NCBI GenBank assembly: GCA_036677685.1
Contig: JAVBWA010000014.1
Location: forward strand, 1 to 64,000
Direction: 5' to 3'
Source of the DNA: JAQUBU01 sp036677685
GTDB taxonomy: Bacteria > Bacillota > Syntrophomonadia > Syntrophomonadales > Syntrophomonadaceae
Length of the DNA stretch: 64,000 nt
Positions 35,641 to 44,581 of the stretch are shown in pieces; the first letter of the stretch is position 1; every line of letters begins with the position of its first letter. A model generated the notes under the pieces. It was not told where the DNA came from, searched no databases, and saw only the letters and a program-made list of their open reading frames with translations. A program made the position numbers and the translations under genes.

Positions 35641-36927
35641 ATGGAGAAATTTGACGTTATTGTAGCAGGTGCTGGTTTGGCAGGTCTTGCCGCCGCCTAT
35701 ACTCTGGCCCAGGAGGGTATGGAAGTTCTGGTGCTGGAACGCGGGGATTATCCGGGAGCAAAGAATGTAACGGGAGGGCGGCTTTACGTTAACCCGGTAC
35801 GCGAGTTGTTCCCGGACCTCTGGAAGAAAGCTCCGCTGGAACGCTTTATTGCCCGTGAAGGAGTCACTATTATGGCGCGTGAGCGCTCGCTAAGCATCAA
35901 TTACGATGGTAATGAACTCCTGGAGGAGCCCCAGCAGAGTTTTTCCGTCCTGCGCGCCAAATTTGACCGCTGGCTGGCCAAGCAAGCGGAACGAAAAGGG
36001 GCTATGATTATAGACAAAAACCGGGTTGATGACCTGGTTAAAGAAGAGGGCCGGATTGTTGGAGTCTGGGCGGGTGGCGACGAACTCCGCGCCGATGTGG
36101 TAATCGCCTGTGACGGCGTGCTTTCTCTGCTGGCGGAAAAGGCAGGTTTACGCCAGCCCGGCAGCCCCAAGGATTTTGCAGTCGGGTTTAAAGAAATAAT
36201 TGAACTGGATTCGTCAGTTATCAATGAGCGCTTGGCACTGGACGGCAATGAAGGCTTGGCCCGCATGTATATGGGAGAAGTGACCCGGGGCAAGTTTGGA
36301 GGCGGTTTTCTGTACACCAATAAGGAAAGTATCAGCCTGGGTATTGTGGTGGGCATCAAGGATTTAATGGAAGGCCCTAATCCGGTGCAGGCCCCGGTTC
36401 TGCTTGACGAATTTAAACAACGCCGGGAGATTGCCCCCTTGATTAAAGGCGGTGCAACTGTAGAATATGCTGCTCATGCCATACCTGAGGGTGGGTTCAA
36501 GGCCATGGGCAAGCTTTATGGCGATGGAATACTGCTGGCCGGTGATGCAGCCGGTTTTTCCATGAATATTGGGGTTACGGTGCGGGGCATGGAATATGCG
36601 CTGGCATCTGGGTATTATGCCGCCCAGGCGGTAATCAAGGCCAAAGCTGCGGAGGATTTCAGCGCTCGGAGTTTGGCCATTTATGAGAATATCTTAAACA
36701 ACAGTTTTGTTATGGAAGATTTTAAAAGCTTCCAGGCTGCTCCCGAAGCCCTGGAAAATCCGAGATTTTTTGAGCATTATCCGGAATTGCTGGGTAATAT
36801 TATGCGCGATATTTATGCCGTTCCAGCGGGGCCGAAAAACCGCTTGTATCCCACTATAAAGCAGTATATGAGAATTGGGGAACTCTGGTCGATGTTTGGT
36901 GATATGAGAAAGGCGATGAAAATATGA
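35641..36927 (+). CDS. fixC: FixC-type flavoprotein (ETF:quinone oxidoreductase-like)
   Basis: About 428 residues: N-terminal dinucleotide motif VAGAGLAGLAAAYTLA, VLERGDYPGAKNVTGG, and LLAGDAAGFSMN near residue 300. FixC/ETF-QO proteins link ETF to membrane quinone or ferredoxin. The following ferredoxin-like FixX overlaps it by 4 nt. The ATG at 35641 follows CTGGGAGGTACAGG; the longer frame from 35539 runs through repeat sequence. The operon with fixX and the ETF genes is clear. Confidence 0.9.
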   Translation: MEKFDVIVAGAGLAGLAAAYTLAQEGMEVLVLERGDYPGAKNVTGGRLYVNPVRELFPDLWKKAPLERFIAREGVTIMARERSLSINYDGNELLEEPQQSFSVLRAKFDRWLAKQAERKGAMIIDKNRVDDLVKEEGRIVGVWAGGDELRADVVIACDGVLSLLAEKAGLRQPGSPKDFAVGFKEIIELDSSVINERLALDGNEGLARMYMGEVTRGKFGGGFLYTNKESISLGIVVGIKDLMEGPNPVQAPVLLDEFKQRREIAPLIKGGATVEYAAHAIPEGGFKAMGKLYGDGILLAGDAAGFSMNIGVTVRGMEYALASGYYAAQAVIKAKAAEDFSARSLAIYENILNNSFVMEDFKSFQAAPEALENPRFFEHYPELLGNIMRDIYAVPAGPKNRLYPTIKQYMRIGELWSMFGDMRKAMKI

Positions 36928-37208
36928 GTGAGATTATGGGATTAAAAGCCAAACTGGGTCTGGATGTTTTCAAACATGATAAAGAACCGCATATCAAAAT
37001 CAAACCGGGTATGGCCAAGGACCCCCGCCTGAAAAGAGCGGTGCTGGTCTGCCCGGCTGGTCTTTACAGCGAAAATGCTCAGGGCGAAGTTGAGTTTACT
37101 ATTGACGGCTGCCTCGAATGCGGGACCTGCCGCCTGGCCTGCGGAACCGAAGTCCTGGACTGGAATTATCCGGGCGGGGGGGCCGGAGTGCAATTCCGTT
37201 TTGGGTAA
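36924..37208 (+). CDS. fixX: FixX-type ferredoxin-like protein
   Basis: A 94-residue protein with VCPAGLYS and CLECGTCRLACG, i.e. one 4Fe-4S cluster of the FixX/ETF-QO type, and the typical WNYPGGGAGVQFRFG ending. It is translationally coupled to fixC. It passes electrons between FixC and the membrane acceptor. Confidence 0.92.
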   Translation: MSEIMGLKAKLGLDVFKHDKEPHIKIKPGMAKDPRLKRAVLVCPAGLYSENAQGEVEFTIDGCLECGTCRLACGTEVLDWNYPGGGAGVQFRFG

Positions 37209-37211
37209 TTT

Positions 37212-37360
37212 AAACGTGAGGAGTGAGGTGTTAGGGGTAAGGAGAAGGTTTTGCCAATTGCGCCTAACGATGCTCCTGATACCCACTAGCTCATTTGCAT
37301 ATGAAGAATTAAAGAAAAGCTTCGCTTTTCCAACCTTAATTCAAAATTCATAATTATCAG
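37212..37360. repeat. Short TAAGG/CTCCTG-type repeat in the fixX-etfB gap
   Basis: ACGTGAGGAGTGAGGTGTTAGG at the left resembles copies at about 48482, 52738 and 53093. The rest of the gap has no gene; GGGGGTTAGAGAG supplies the ribosome site of etfB. Confidence 0.45.
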
Positions 37361-37372
37361 GGGGTTAGAGAG

Positions 37373-38128
37373 ATGAATATTGTTGTGGCAATGAAACAAA
37401 TACCGGACTTGCAGCAGATACGAATTCGCAATCGCCAGCCGGTATTTGATGATGTTTCAATGACCCTGGGGGCTATCGATAAAAATGCCCTGGAAGCAGG
37501 GGTCACTATCAAAGAAAAACAGGGAGGGAAGGTCACGGTCCTCTCAGCCGGGAACGAAGACCTGGAAGATACTGTGAAAGAAGCCCTGGCAGCCGGTGCC
37601 GATGAAGCTTTTTTGATAATTGATGATGCTCTGGCTGCGGCCGGCAGTGATGTGACAGCAATGACTTTGGCGGCGGCGATCAGGAAAATTGAATCAGCCG
37701 ACTTGATTATTTTTGGTGAAGGCAGCGGCGATAATTACTCGGGTCAAGTTGGCTCCCGGGTCGCCGCCATTTTGGACTGGCCTCAGATTGGATATGTCAG
37801 TTCCCTGGAATTGAACGGGAATTTGCTGCGGGCAACTCGCTCTCTGGAAGACGGAGAGGAGATCGTAGAAGTCAACTTACCGGCAGTGGTTACGGTAATA
37901 TCCGGCATCAATGAACCACGCATTCCATCGGTTACCCAGATTTTGAAGGCCGGTAAAAAGCCCAAAGAAGTATTGGAACCTGAGGATTTGGATTTGCAGA
38001 TACCTTCTGAAGCTCAAGTTATCAGTCTGAGCAATTTGGCCCCGGAAAGCGCGCGCAAGCGGGCAGCTTTGAAAACTGTGGATGAACTGGTGCAGGTCTT
38101 GAAGAATGAAAATATGATTGGGAGGTAA
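37373..38128 (+). CDS. etfB: Electron transfer flavoprotein beta subunit (FixA/EtfB)
   Basis: A 251-residue ETF beta with the usual N-terminus MNIVVAMKQIPD, the GAIDKNALEAGV stretch and the nucleotide-binding ADLIIFGEGSGDNYSGQVG. It forms a heterodimer with the next gene product and carries AMP or a second FAD in bifurcating types. Six bases separate it from etfA. Confidence 0.93.
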   Translation: MNIVVAMKQIPDLQQIRIRNRQPVFDDVSMTLGAIDKNALEAGVTIKEKQGGKVTVLSAGNEDLEDTVKEALAAGADEAFLIIDDALAAAGSDVTAMTLAAAIRKIESADLIIFGEGSGDNYSGQVGSRVAAILDWPQIGYVSSLELNGNLLRATRSLEDGEEIVEVNLPAVVTVISGINEPRIPSVTQILKAGKKPKEVLEPEDLDLQIPSEAQVISLSNLAPESARKRAALKTVDELVQVLKNENMIGR

Positions 38129-38133
38129 GCAGT

Positions 38134-39054
38134 GTGGCAGGAGTATTGATTTATAGTGATAAAGACCAATTCGCTTTGGAGATGATCACTGCTGCCAAAC
38201 AAATCGGCCGTGATTTTAAAGCAGTGACCTTGAACAATGATGGGCAGGCGCAAGCGCTGGCTGCGGCGGGAGCCGATACTTTTAAAATAAACAATTCGGA
38301 CATAGTCCAGGCAGATGTGGCAGCAGTTGCAGCTGCTTTGCAGCAGGCCGCCGATAAACTGGATACAGACATAATATTATTGGCTTCCAACCGCCGGGGT
38401 AAGGAACTGGCCGGGCGGTTGGCCCAAATAACGGGAGCAGGCTGCATTACTGATGTAGCCGGGATAAAAGCTGAAGGAAATAAGATAGTTTGCCGGCGCA
38501 ATACCCTGGGGGGAGCCACTGTGGCCACCCAGTATATTGCGGTACAACGCCAAGTAATTGCCATTATGCCTCGAACTTTTGAACCCGCCGGAGCCGGCAG
38601 CGGTAAAATAAGCGAACTGGAAGTTGCGATCAGGCCATCCGGGGTAAAAATGATGGAGCTTAAATCAAAAAGCATTGACAGTGTGGACATTGAAGCAGCC
38701 AGCATATTAGTGGCGGTTGGGGAAGGTCTTAACAGCCAGGCGGATTTGGGAATGATTGAAACTCTGGCCCAAAAACTGGGGGGTGTGATCGCCTGTTCCA
38801 AACCAGTGGCCACGGATAAGAAATGGCTGCCGGAAGACAGGATAATCGGGCTTTCGGGAAAAAAATGCAAACCGGAACTGGCGATATTGTTGGGTATTTC
38901 CGGGCAGGTGCAGTTTACCGTGGGTATACGCGATGCCAAAATCATAGTAGCGGTCAACACCGATGAAAATGCACCGATCAACCAGATGGCCGACTACATT
39001 CTTAATGCCGACCTGCATGAAGTAGCAGCCGGGTTAAACAAAGCTTTGGTATAA
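38134..39054 (+). CDS. etfA: Electron transfer flavoprotein alpha subunit (FixB/EtfA)
   Basis: A 306-residue ETF alpha: the C-terminal FAD domain is clear (KKWLPEDRIIGLSGKKCKPEL, ILLGISGQVQFTVG, IVAVNTDENAPINQMADY). GTG start after GGGAGGTAAGCA. It accepts electrons from the acyl-CoA dehydrogenase at 34231 and passes them to FixCX. It ends just before the 94-nt palindrome. Confidence 0.93.
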   Translation: MAGVLIYSDKDQFALEMITAAKQIGRDFKAVTLNNDGQAQALAAAGADTFKINNSDIVQADVAAVAAALQQAADKLDTDIILLASNRRGKELAGRLAQITGAGCITDVAGIKAEGNKIVCRRNTLGGATVATQYIAVQRQVIAIMPRTFEPAGAGSGKISELEVAIRPSGVKMMELKSKSIDSVDIEAASILVAVGEGLNSQADLGMIETLAQKLGGVIACSKPVATDKKWLPEDRIIGLSGKKCKPELAILLGISGQVQFTVGIRDAKIIVAVNTDENAPINQMADYILNADLHEVAAGLNKALV

Positions 39055-39059
39055 AGGCG

Positions 39060-39153
39060 GACAAGGGGACGGGCATGACAAGGGGACGGTTCTTCTGTCA
39101 GGAAATCTTTCCTGACAGAAGAACCGTCCCCTTGTCATGCCCGTCCCCTTGTC
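39060..39153. repeat. Perfect 94-nt palindrome of GTCCCC-type repeats
   Basis: Two 46-nt arms (39060-39105 and 39108-39153) are exact reverse complements with a 2-nt centre. Each arm holds two units of the ACAAGGGGACGG type. It lies 5 nt after the etfA stop and could act as a strong transcription stop in either direction, but it has no T-tract. Confidence 0.9.
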
Positions 39154-39222
39154 AACCCAGCAGGAATTATCAGTTTAGGAACGAAATTTAATAATGATTG
39201 TATAGTGAAAGGGGTCCGTGGG

Positions 39223-39879
39223 GTGCAGGAGTTAAAACAGGTTGAAATAGTAGTAGATGGAGTAACCGGAGTTGGAAAATCCAGCCTGGTCAAAATAATT
39301 TGTGAAGAATTCGGGCTTCAACCCTTTAGTGAAATGTTTGAAGATGAAAACCGCCTGCTCCATAAATTTTTCTATGATCGGGAAAAATGGGCTTTCCCCA
39401 TGCAGACCAATTTTTTAACCAACCGATTCAAACAGTATTGCCAGGCTATGAAGACTGGCCATGCAGTTATGGACCGGTCGATTTATTCCGACCGGATATT
39501 TGCCCGGATGTATCTGGAGTATGCTTACTTAAGTCCTGAGGAGTTTGCCGTATATAACAATCTTTTGGAAGTCATGCTGGAGCATGTGGTACCACCCAAA
39601 CTTTTGGTATACCTTCAGGTAGGCACCGATGAGGCCATTCGCCGCATCCACCGGAGGGGGCGTCCTGACGAGGTAGAAGTTGAACGGGGGTACTGGGATA
39701 ATCTGAACCGCTTTTACGAGGCGAATTATTCTGATTATGCACTGGGTGGAGAGGTTTTGGTCATACCAGTTGATAAACTCGATTACGTACACCGATCGGA
39801 AGACAGAAAATATATCCTGGATCTAATAAGGCAAAGCAATTATAACGGGGCTAAAGTATGTCCTCCGCTTTCTATTTAA
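39223..39879 (+). CDS. Deoxynucleoside kinase family protein
   Basis: About 218 residues with P-loop VDGVTGVGKSSLVK, DRSIYSDRIFARM (the D-R-S motif) and RRIHRRGRPDEVEVE (lid). This is the dGK/dAK/dCK family, phosphorylating deoxynucleosides in salvage. The GTG at 39223 follows AAAGGGG by about 11 nt; a GTG at 39205 is in-frame upstream. Confidence 0.88.
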   Translation: MQELKQVEIVVDGVTGVGKSSLVKIICEEFGLQPFSEMFEDENRLLHKFFYDREKWAFPMQTNFLTNRFKQYCQAMKTGHAVMDRSIYSDRIFARMYLEYAYLSPEEFAVYNNLLEVMLEHVVPPKLLVYLQVGTDEAIRRIHRRGRPDEVEVERGYWDNLNRFYEANYSDYALGGEVLVIPVDKLDYVHRSEDRKYILDLIRQSNYNGAKVCPPLSI

Positions 39880-39954
39880 GAATATAGGAAAATGCTGAAA
39901 TATATCAAATACTCGAATTGAGGATGCTTTTGATTGGGCCATGGCACTGAAGTT

Positions 39955-40143
39955 AATAACAAGGCGTAAAAATTCCCCCCTCTTTAAACGGTCGGGTTCA
40001 TATTGACAAAACAGGCGGCGGGCTCTATTCCCCCGCCTCGTTGCAGCGGTGTGTTGCCCCCTACGGGGACCACTTATATTGATTCCCTTCGGGAATGATT
40101 AAATTGTGAAGAAACTGCTCCGCATTTCTTCCGATGCTTAAAT
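39955..40143 (+). repeat. Dispersed structured repeat, copy 5 (with internal insert)
   Basis: Same form as copy 2: arm CCCCCGCCTCGTTGCAGCGG, then the ~50-nt insert (CCCCTACGGGG, TTCCCTTCGGGAA), then GAAACTGCTCCGCATTTC and TTCCGATGCTTAAA. It fills most of the 342-bp gap between the kinase and the next gene. A GTCCCCTTG remnant lies at about 40165. Confidence 0.8.
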
Positions 40144-40221
40144 CAGAGCGTCTCATTCCATTCCTGTCCCCTTGCACATGAAGCCGAGCTGAGCTATATT
40201 GTTAGAGAATCATGAAAGGCT

Positions 40222-40662
40222 GTGGAAAAATTGACGGTAAGCCTGGGAATTTACGCCGGGGTCATTTTTATACTTTACTCCATTTATTTCAGCCAAATCA
40301 TTAAGGGCAAACCGGAAAAGCTTGAATTGGAAATACTGAAAGCCCTGGCTAATTGGATGATTGCCACCGGAGTTAAAAGCCAACTGCAAATATGGTTCAC
40401 GCTAATTTTATCGGTGATTCTTGAAACCGCTTATTTTGCGCTGGTCTTAATCTTGATCAGCAACCCGTTTTTATGGTATTTTACCTGGCTTTTTATTGGC
40501 ATTGAAATAATCCATATAGCAATAATCTTTTTAGCTTTTTACCGCTTTTTTCACACCCGGCTGCTGCTCAAAGATATTTTCCAATGGCGGCTCGAAAGAG
40601 TAAGCGCCATTTTCTTCTTTACCCATTCCATGCTGGTAATTGTATATTTGGTTTTCCTTTAG
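40222..40662 (+). CDS. Small membrane protein, unknown
   Basis: A 146-residue protein with about four hydrophobic segments (residues ~5-20, ~60-85, ~85-107, ~125-145) separated by short charged loops. I do not recognise the family. The GTG at 40222 is near AAAGG; a TTG at 40231 is an alternative start. It ends shortly before the convergent ger operon. Confidence 0.7.
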   Translation: MEKLTVSLGIYAGVIFILYSIYFSQIIKGKPEKLELEILKALANWMIATGVKSQLQIWFTLILSVILETAYFALVLILISNPFLWYFTWLFIGIEIIHIAIIFLAFYRFFHTRLLLKDIFQWRLERVSAIFFFTHSMLVIVYLVFL

Positions 40663-40705
40663 CAGATTACTAAGGAAACCGGTGATGACAGCTCAGCAGC
40701 AAATA

Positions 40706-41842
40706 TTAAGTTAATTCACCCACATTTTTCAGCTTCATTTTAACATTTACCTTGATGTCAAGTTTTTCTATGAAACCTTCCTGATCCACCTGATCCTTAA
40801 ATTCCTTTCTCCATTTGGCCAGTATATATTTGTTTATATCTATGCAATCCACTTTGTACTCCTGTTGCATTTTTTCAATGAACTTTATGCAATCTGATTT
40901 CGTATCTGCTGCAATCTGATTTTCAATCAGTTTGCGCAAATCTGTGTTTTTAATAAAATTATTGTTAAATTGGTGTTCGACCAGGCTTCCTTCTAGACAG
41001 ACCGTAATCAGGAAACTGAATTGATCACCGTTGCGCTTCACCTTCACTTTACGGCCGCTGCAAGTGCTGACATCCACCGAACCCTTATCCACAATCTGCT
41101 CGTCTTTTTTTATTATATAGGGTATATTGCCGGATGCTTTAATACCACGCAGTATCATAAGTGAACGGGTTTCATCCAGATTGGCTTTGCCGATCATTTT
41201 ATCCTCTTTAAAAATGGCGGTACCTGTAACTTCAACTTTTTTGTCCTTTATGCTTAATATCGGCATAATGGGATTTTTACCAGGGGAGCTGCGATTAACC
41301 CCATACTGGTACATGGTAGTGGAAGGAATAAAACCCCGTCTTTCAGATTGTTTTAAAACACCTTTAAGATATTCGCCCATATTTGAGTAATCCTTAATCG
41401 GCGCCCGCAAAATATTTTCCCCCCGCCCTTCGGCAACTGCGAAATTCTCGGTTTTAGGGATTTGAGCTCCCCGGAAAAGCGCTTCGACTACATTGTTTAA
41501 ACCTGTGCGGGCCAGATCTTCCCCGAAAATTATTACTGCGGCAACCCCGGCTGAATATATTCCCGGTGAAGAATAGGGCTTCTGGCCACGGGCGTTGCCA
41601 ATTAGGATTCCGGTAGTTTTCTCAATACGAAATGGCTTTTTCACGTCCTGGGCCAGGTTGGGGATTATTACCGTCAAATCTACCATCTGTTCATCTTGTT
41701 TCAGCTTGTCTGAACCTTTGTGCCGGTCATAAGCCCCGGTAGCCGGAAAGCTCATCTTATTAACATCACGATAATCCCAGCAGCCAGAAATTGTAAAGAT
41801 CTGCAAGCCTATCATGAGAGTCAGCCAGCATCTTCTAAGCAT
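40706..41842 (-). CDS. Spore germination protein GerC, second copy
   Basis: A 378-residue Ger(x)C-family lipoprotein (lipobox FTISGC, then WDYRDVN). It ends KVNVKMKLKNVGELT, nearly identical in pattern to the GerC at 44582. GerC is the outer-face lipoprotein of a nutrient germinant receptor in the spore inner membrane. It is the last gene of a five-gene minus-strand operon and overlaps the preceding gerB by 8 nt. Confidence 0.92.
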   Translation of the reverse strand: MLRRCWLTLMIGLQIFTISGCWDYRDVNKMSFPATGAYDRHKGSDKLKQDEQMVDLTVIIPNLAQDVKKPFRIEKTTGILIGNARGQKPYSSPGIYSAGVAAVIIFGEDLARTGLNNVVEALFRGAQIPKTENFAVAEGRGENILRAPIKDYSNMGEYLKGVLKQSERRGFIPSTTMYQYGVNRSSPGKNPIMPILSIKDKKVEVTGTAIFKEDKMIGKANLDETRSLMILRGIKASGNIPYIIKKDEQIVDKGSVDVSTCSGRKVKVKRNGDQFSFLITVCLEGSLVEHQFNNNFIKNTDLRKLIENQIAADTKSDCIKFIEKMQQEYKVDCIDINKYILAKWRKEFKDQVDQEGFIEKLDIKVNVKMKLKNVGELT

Positions 41843-42932
41843 TAAGCTTCCCCCCTCGCATTAGAGACGTTATAAGAAACAGCAGGGGATAGCCAAGCCC
41901 GATTACCAAAAAGCCATATCCTGCATAGTCCCACAACTTGAATACTGATAAAAGATCGCGGGGAATAATGGAAAGTATGTACATACCTAATCCAATGAAG
42001 AGCAAAGAATATATATTGTATTTTTTTTCATCAATTTTTAAGAGCTGGCTCAAGGTCAGGGACGCAGCAAATCCCATATTAATCGCCGGCCGCGCACCCA
42101 TTCCCATCCAAAAAACCAGAAAGACGAATTCCATCCGTTCCAGCACCGGTACCTGGCTAACCTTCAACAGCATCAGTCCTGGCCATAGTATTTTTTGCAG
42201 ACTGTAAACTCCAAATACCAATAGGCAGGTCATTACCATGGCAAAATATAATACCATGGTAATGCTGACCGCGATTAGACTTGCTTTGAGCACTTCTTCC
42301 TTACGGTTGACCAGGGAATAAAATACTAAAAGCACTTCAGAACCGGCAAAAGAATAAGTGGTGGTCAAGGCTCCTCGGGCAATGCTCTCAAGACCTGCTT
42401 CACCAACCGGCAAAATATTGGTATAGTCGGCTTGACCGCCTGGTATTATCAATATTAAAAGCAGCATCACGCCAAAATAAAAAAGTATTTCATTTAACCT
42501 GCCTAATACTCTTGCCCCCTTACCGCCGATATAGACAATACTGATAATTATAAATAGCAATACTACAAACAGCGGGGTTTTGGGCAATAAATACAACTTG
42601 GCTATTTCCGCAAAAGACCGTACCACCAGTGATTCGAAGAATAAAACATAAGCAATGAACAGAACTATAAGGACCGACCCGGCAATCTTGCCAAACAACA
42701 CCCGGGCCATCTGGGTAAAACCCATTTGCGGCATGCGCCGGCCCAGACGTTCGATCAGGAACACTGAAAGGGCAGGAAGCAAAGCCCCAAGAATTACCGA
42801 AATCCAGGCATCTTCACCTGACTTGGCGGAAACCATCCGCGGTAAGGCGAAAATGCCCGCCCCAATTTGGGAACCGATAATAACGAAAATTAACTGTTTA
42901 CTGCTGATCGTGGAGCCGGTTTTATCTTTCAT
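41835..42932 (-). CDS. Spore germination permease GerB, second copy
   Basis: A 365-residue member of the GerB/endospore germination permease family (APC superfamily) with about ten helices; FVIIGSQIGAGIFALPR is the typical helix 1. GAGGGG precedes its ATG on the minus strand. It overlaps the GerA gene end by one base and the GerC gene by eight. Confidence 0.92.
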   Translation of the reverse strand: MKDKTGSTISSKQLIFVIIGSQIGAGIFALPRMVSAKSGEDAWISVILGALLPALSVFLIERLGRRMPQMGFTQMARVLFGKIAGSVLIVLFIAYVLFFESLVVRSFAEIAKLYLLPKTPLFVVLLFIIISIVYIGGKGARVLGRLNEILFYFGVMLLLILIIPGGQADYTNILPVGEAGLESIARGALTTTYSFAGSEVLLVFYSLVNRKEEVLKASLIAVSITMVLYFAMVMTCLLVFGVYSLQKILWPGLMLLKVSQVPVLERMEFVFLVFWMGMGARPAINMGFAASLTLSQLLKIDEKKYNIYSLLFIGLGMYILSIIPRDLLSVFKLWDYAGYGFLVIGLGYPLLFLITSLMRGGKLNA

Positions 42933-44500
42933 TAATTATTCCCCTCACCGGTATTCCCTTGCCTTTGACGATTATGGGAAGGTATGGAAACGGGACGTTT
43001 GTTCATTTTCCACATAAATGTACGGATAAAGGTGTCTTTAAGGTCGGAAAAACGGGTGGGAGCCAGGGGGCCAAAATAAGGAACTCCCATGCTTTCCAGG
43101 CTGACCAGATGGGTAAGGAAAATAATCGACCCGAAAGAAAGACCAAACAAACCAAAGCTTGCGGCCAGCAGCATCATGGGCAGTCTCAGTATTCGAGTGG
43201 ATAATACCAAGCTTGATGCGGGAAGGGCGTAGGTACAAATAACCGATACCGATATAATAAGTATAACGATGGGGCTGGCGAGCTTGGCGCTGATGGCCGC
43301 CTGCCCCAGTATAATGCCTGAAACCACGCCGACTGTTTGCCCAATCTGCTGGGGAAGACGGAGTCCCGCCTCAACAACCAGTTGAATTATAATTTCCATA
43401 AGCAAGGCCTCCACTACTACTGGAAAAGGAACTGCCACCCGTGCTTTGGAAAAGCTTATCAGGAGATCGTAAGGCAGTAATTCGGGCTGGTAGCTTAAGA
43501 GCGCTATATATGAAGCCGGAAGACTCACTGCGATAATCCAGGCCGCATATCTTATTAATCTAATGTAACTGGAAAATAGAGTTCTTTCATAATAATCTTC
43601 CGGCGCCTGCAAAAACTGTACAAAAAGGGCTGGAACGGCCAAAGCCAATGGAGTATTATCAACTATTATCACTACCCGCCCCTCAAGTAGAAAAGGCACC
43701 AGCTTATCAGGCCGCTCCGAGGAATATACCTGAGGAAATAAGCTCGATGGGTCGTCTTCAATGAACTGTTCCACGTAACCGGAGGCAACAATCCCGTCAA
43801 CATCCATCTGCTTGATACGCTCTTTGACTTTCTCAACAATTTGGGGGTCGGCTATATCGTCAATGTATAAAATAGCTACCTCAGTGCGGGTCCTCCGGCC
43901 TACCAGGGTTTTTTCCACCACCAGGTTGGGGTCCCGCAGCCGGCGCCGGATTAGCGATACGTTTACATCCACCCGCTCAATAAAACCTTCCCGGGAACCG
44001 CGCATGGTTTGCTCGGCTGGAGGCACATCAATACTTCTAAACTGGCCGCCATGAATATCTATAGCCAGAGCCTTATCCAGGCCATCAAACATCAAAATGG
44101 TGACGCCGTCAAATATCTTTCGTACTAGTGAAGATAAATCATCTAACTGGGTAATTCGGCTCGTGCTTATCGAGGCCTTTTGGATAGTTTCAATCAAAAC
44201 AGGGGAGCCCGAACCCAATATGCCCTCCCTATCACAATTCAACATCAACGGTTTAAGTATATTTTGGTTAAGAACATCGACATCTATTATTTGATTTATA
44301 TAGATAGCTACTGCTTCCAGGCGGGGATTACCCTCCATATAAAAAGAGTGAGTTATGATGTCATGGTTTTTTTCAATATATGGTTTTAGAATCCCCATTT
44401 TTTCAGCGAGAGCTGCCGGAAGTTTAGTATCCGGTATGCTTATAACGCTTCTGTTTTGCAATTCCTCATTTGGCTTCGGTTTTCGGGGAATTATCTTCAT
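42932..44500 (-). CDS. Spore germination protein GerA
   Basis: A 522-residue GerA protein with a long soluble N-domain and 4-6 C-terminal helices. Family blocks seen include LVVEKTLVGRRTRTEVAILYIDDIADP, VDGIVASGYVEQFIEDDPSS and QTVGVVSGIILGQAAISAKL. It is the only gerA in the operon, which has two gerB and two gerC genes. GGAGACATAT precedes the ATG. Confidence 0.93.
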   Translation of the reverse strand: MKIIPRKPKPNEELQNRSVISIPDTKLPAALAEKMGILKPYIEKNHDIITHSFYMEGNPRLEAVAIYINQIIDVDVLNQNILKPLMLNCDREGILGSGSPVLIETIQKASISTSRITQLDDLSSLVRKIFDGVTILMFDGLDKALAIDIHGGQFRSIDVPPAEQTMRGSREGFIERVDVNVSLIRRRLRDPNLVVEKTLVGRRTRTEVAILYIDDIADPQIVEKVKERIKQMDVDGIVASGYVEQFIEDDPSSLFPQVYSSERPDKLVPFLLEGRVVIIVDNTPLALAVPALFVQFLQAPEDYYERTLFSSYIRLIRYAAWIIAVSLPASYIALLSYQPELLPYDLLISFSKARVAVPFPVVVEALLMEIIIQLVVEAGLRLPQQIGQTVGVVSGIILGQAAISAKLASPIVILIISVSVICTYALPASSLVLSTRILRLPMMLLAASFGLFGLSFGSIIFLTHLVSLESMGVPYFGPLAPTRFSDLKDTFIRTFMWKMNKRPVSIPSHNRQRQGNTGEGNN

Positions 44501-44581
44501 ATATGTCTCCTAAATAATTTGTATTATTTTCTCCATAACAAACTCTACTATGCGGGGTTACAAAGCCGGTTTTCCTATCTT

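Noticed and set aside
38151..38981. Minus-strand frame of 276 codons opposite etfA
   Set aside because: The plus strand has a full EtfA match; the antisense product is Ser/Pro/Ala-rich with no motif.
39060..39153. tRNA or other structural RNA gene
   Set aside because: The sequence is a simple perfect palindrome of repeat units, with no cloverleaf or conserved tRNA bases.
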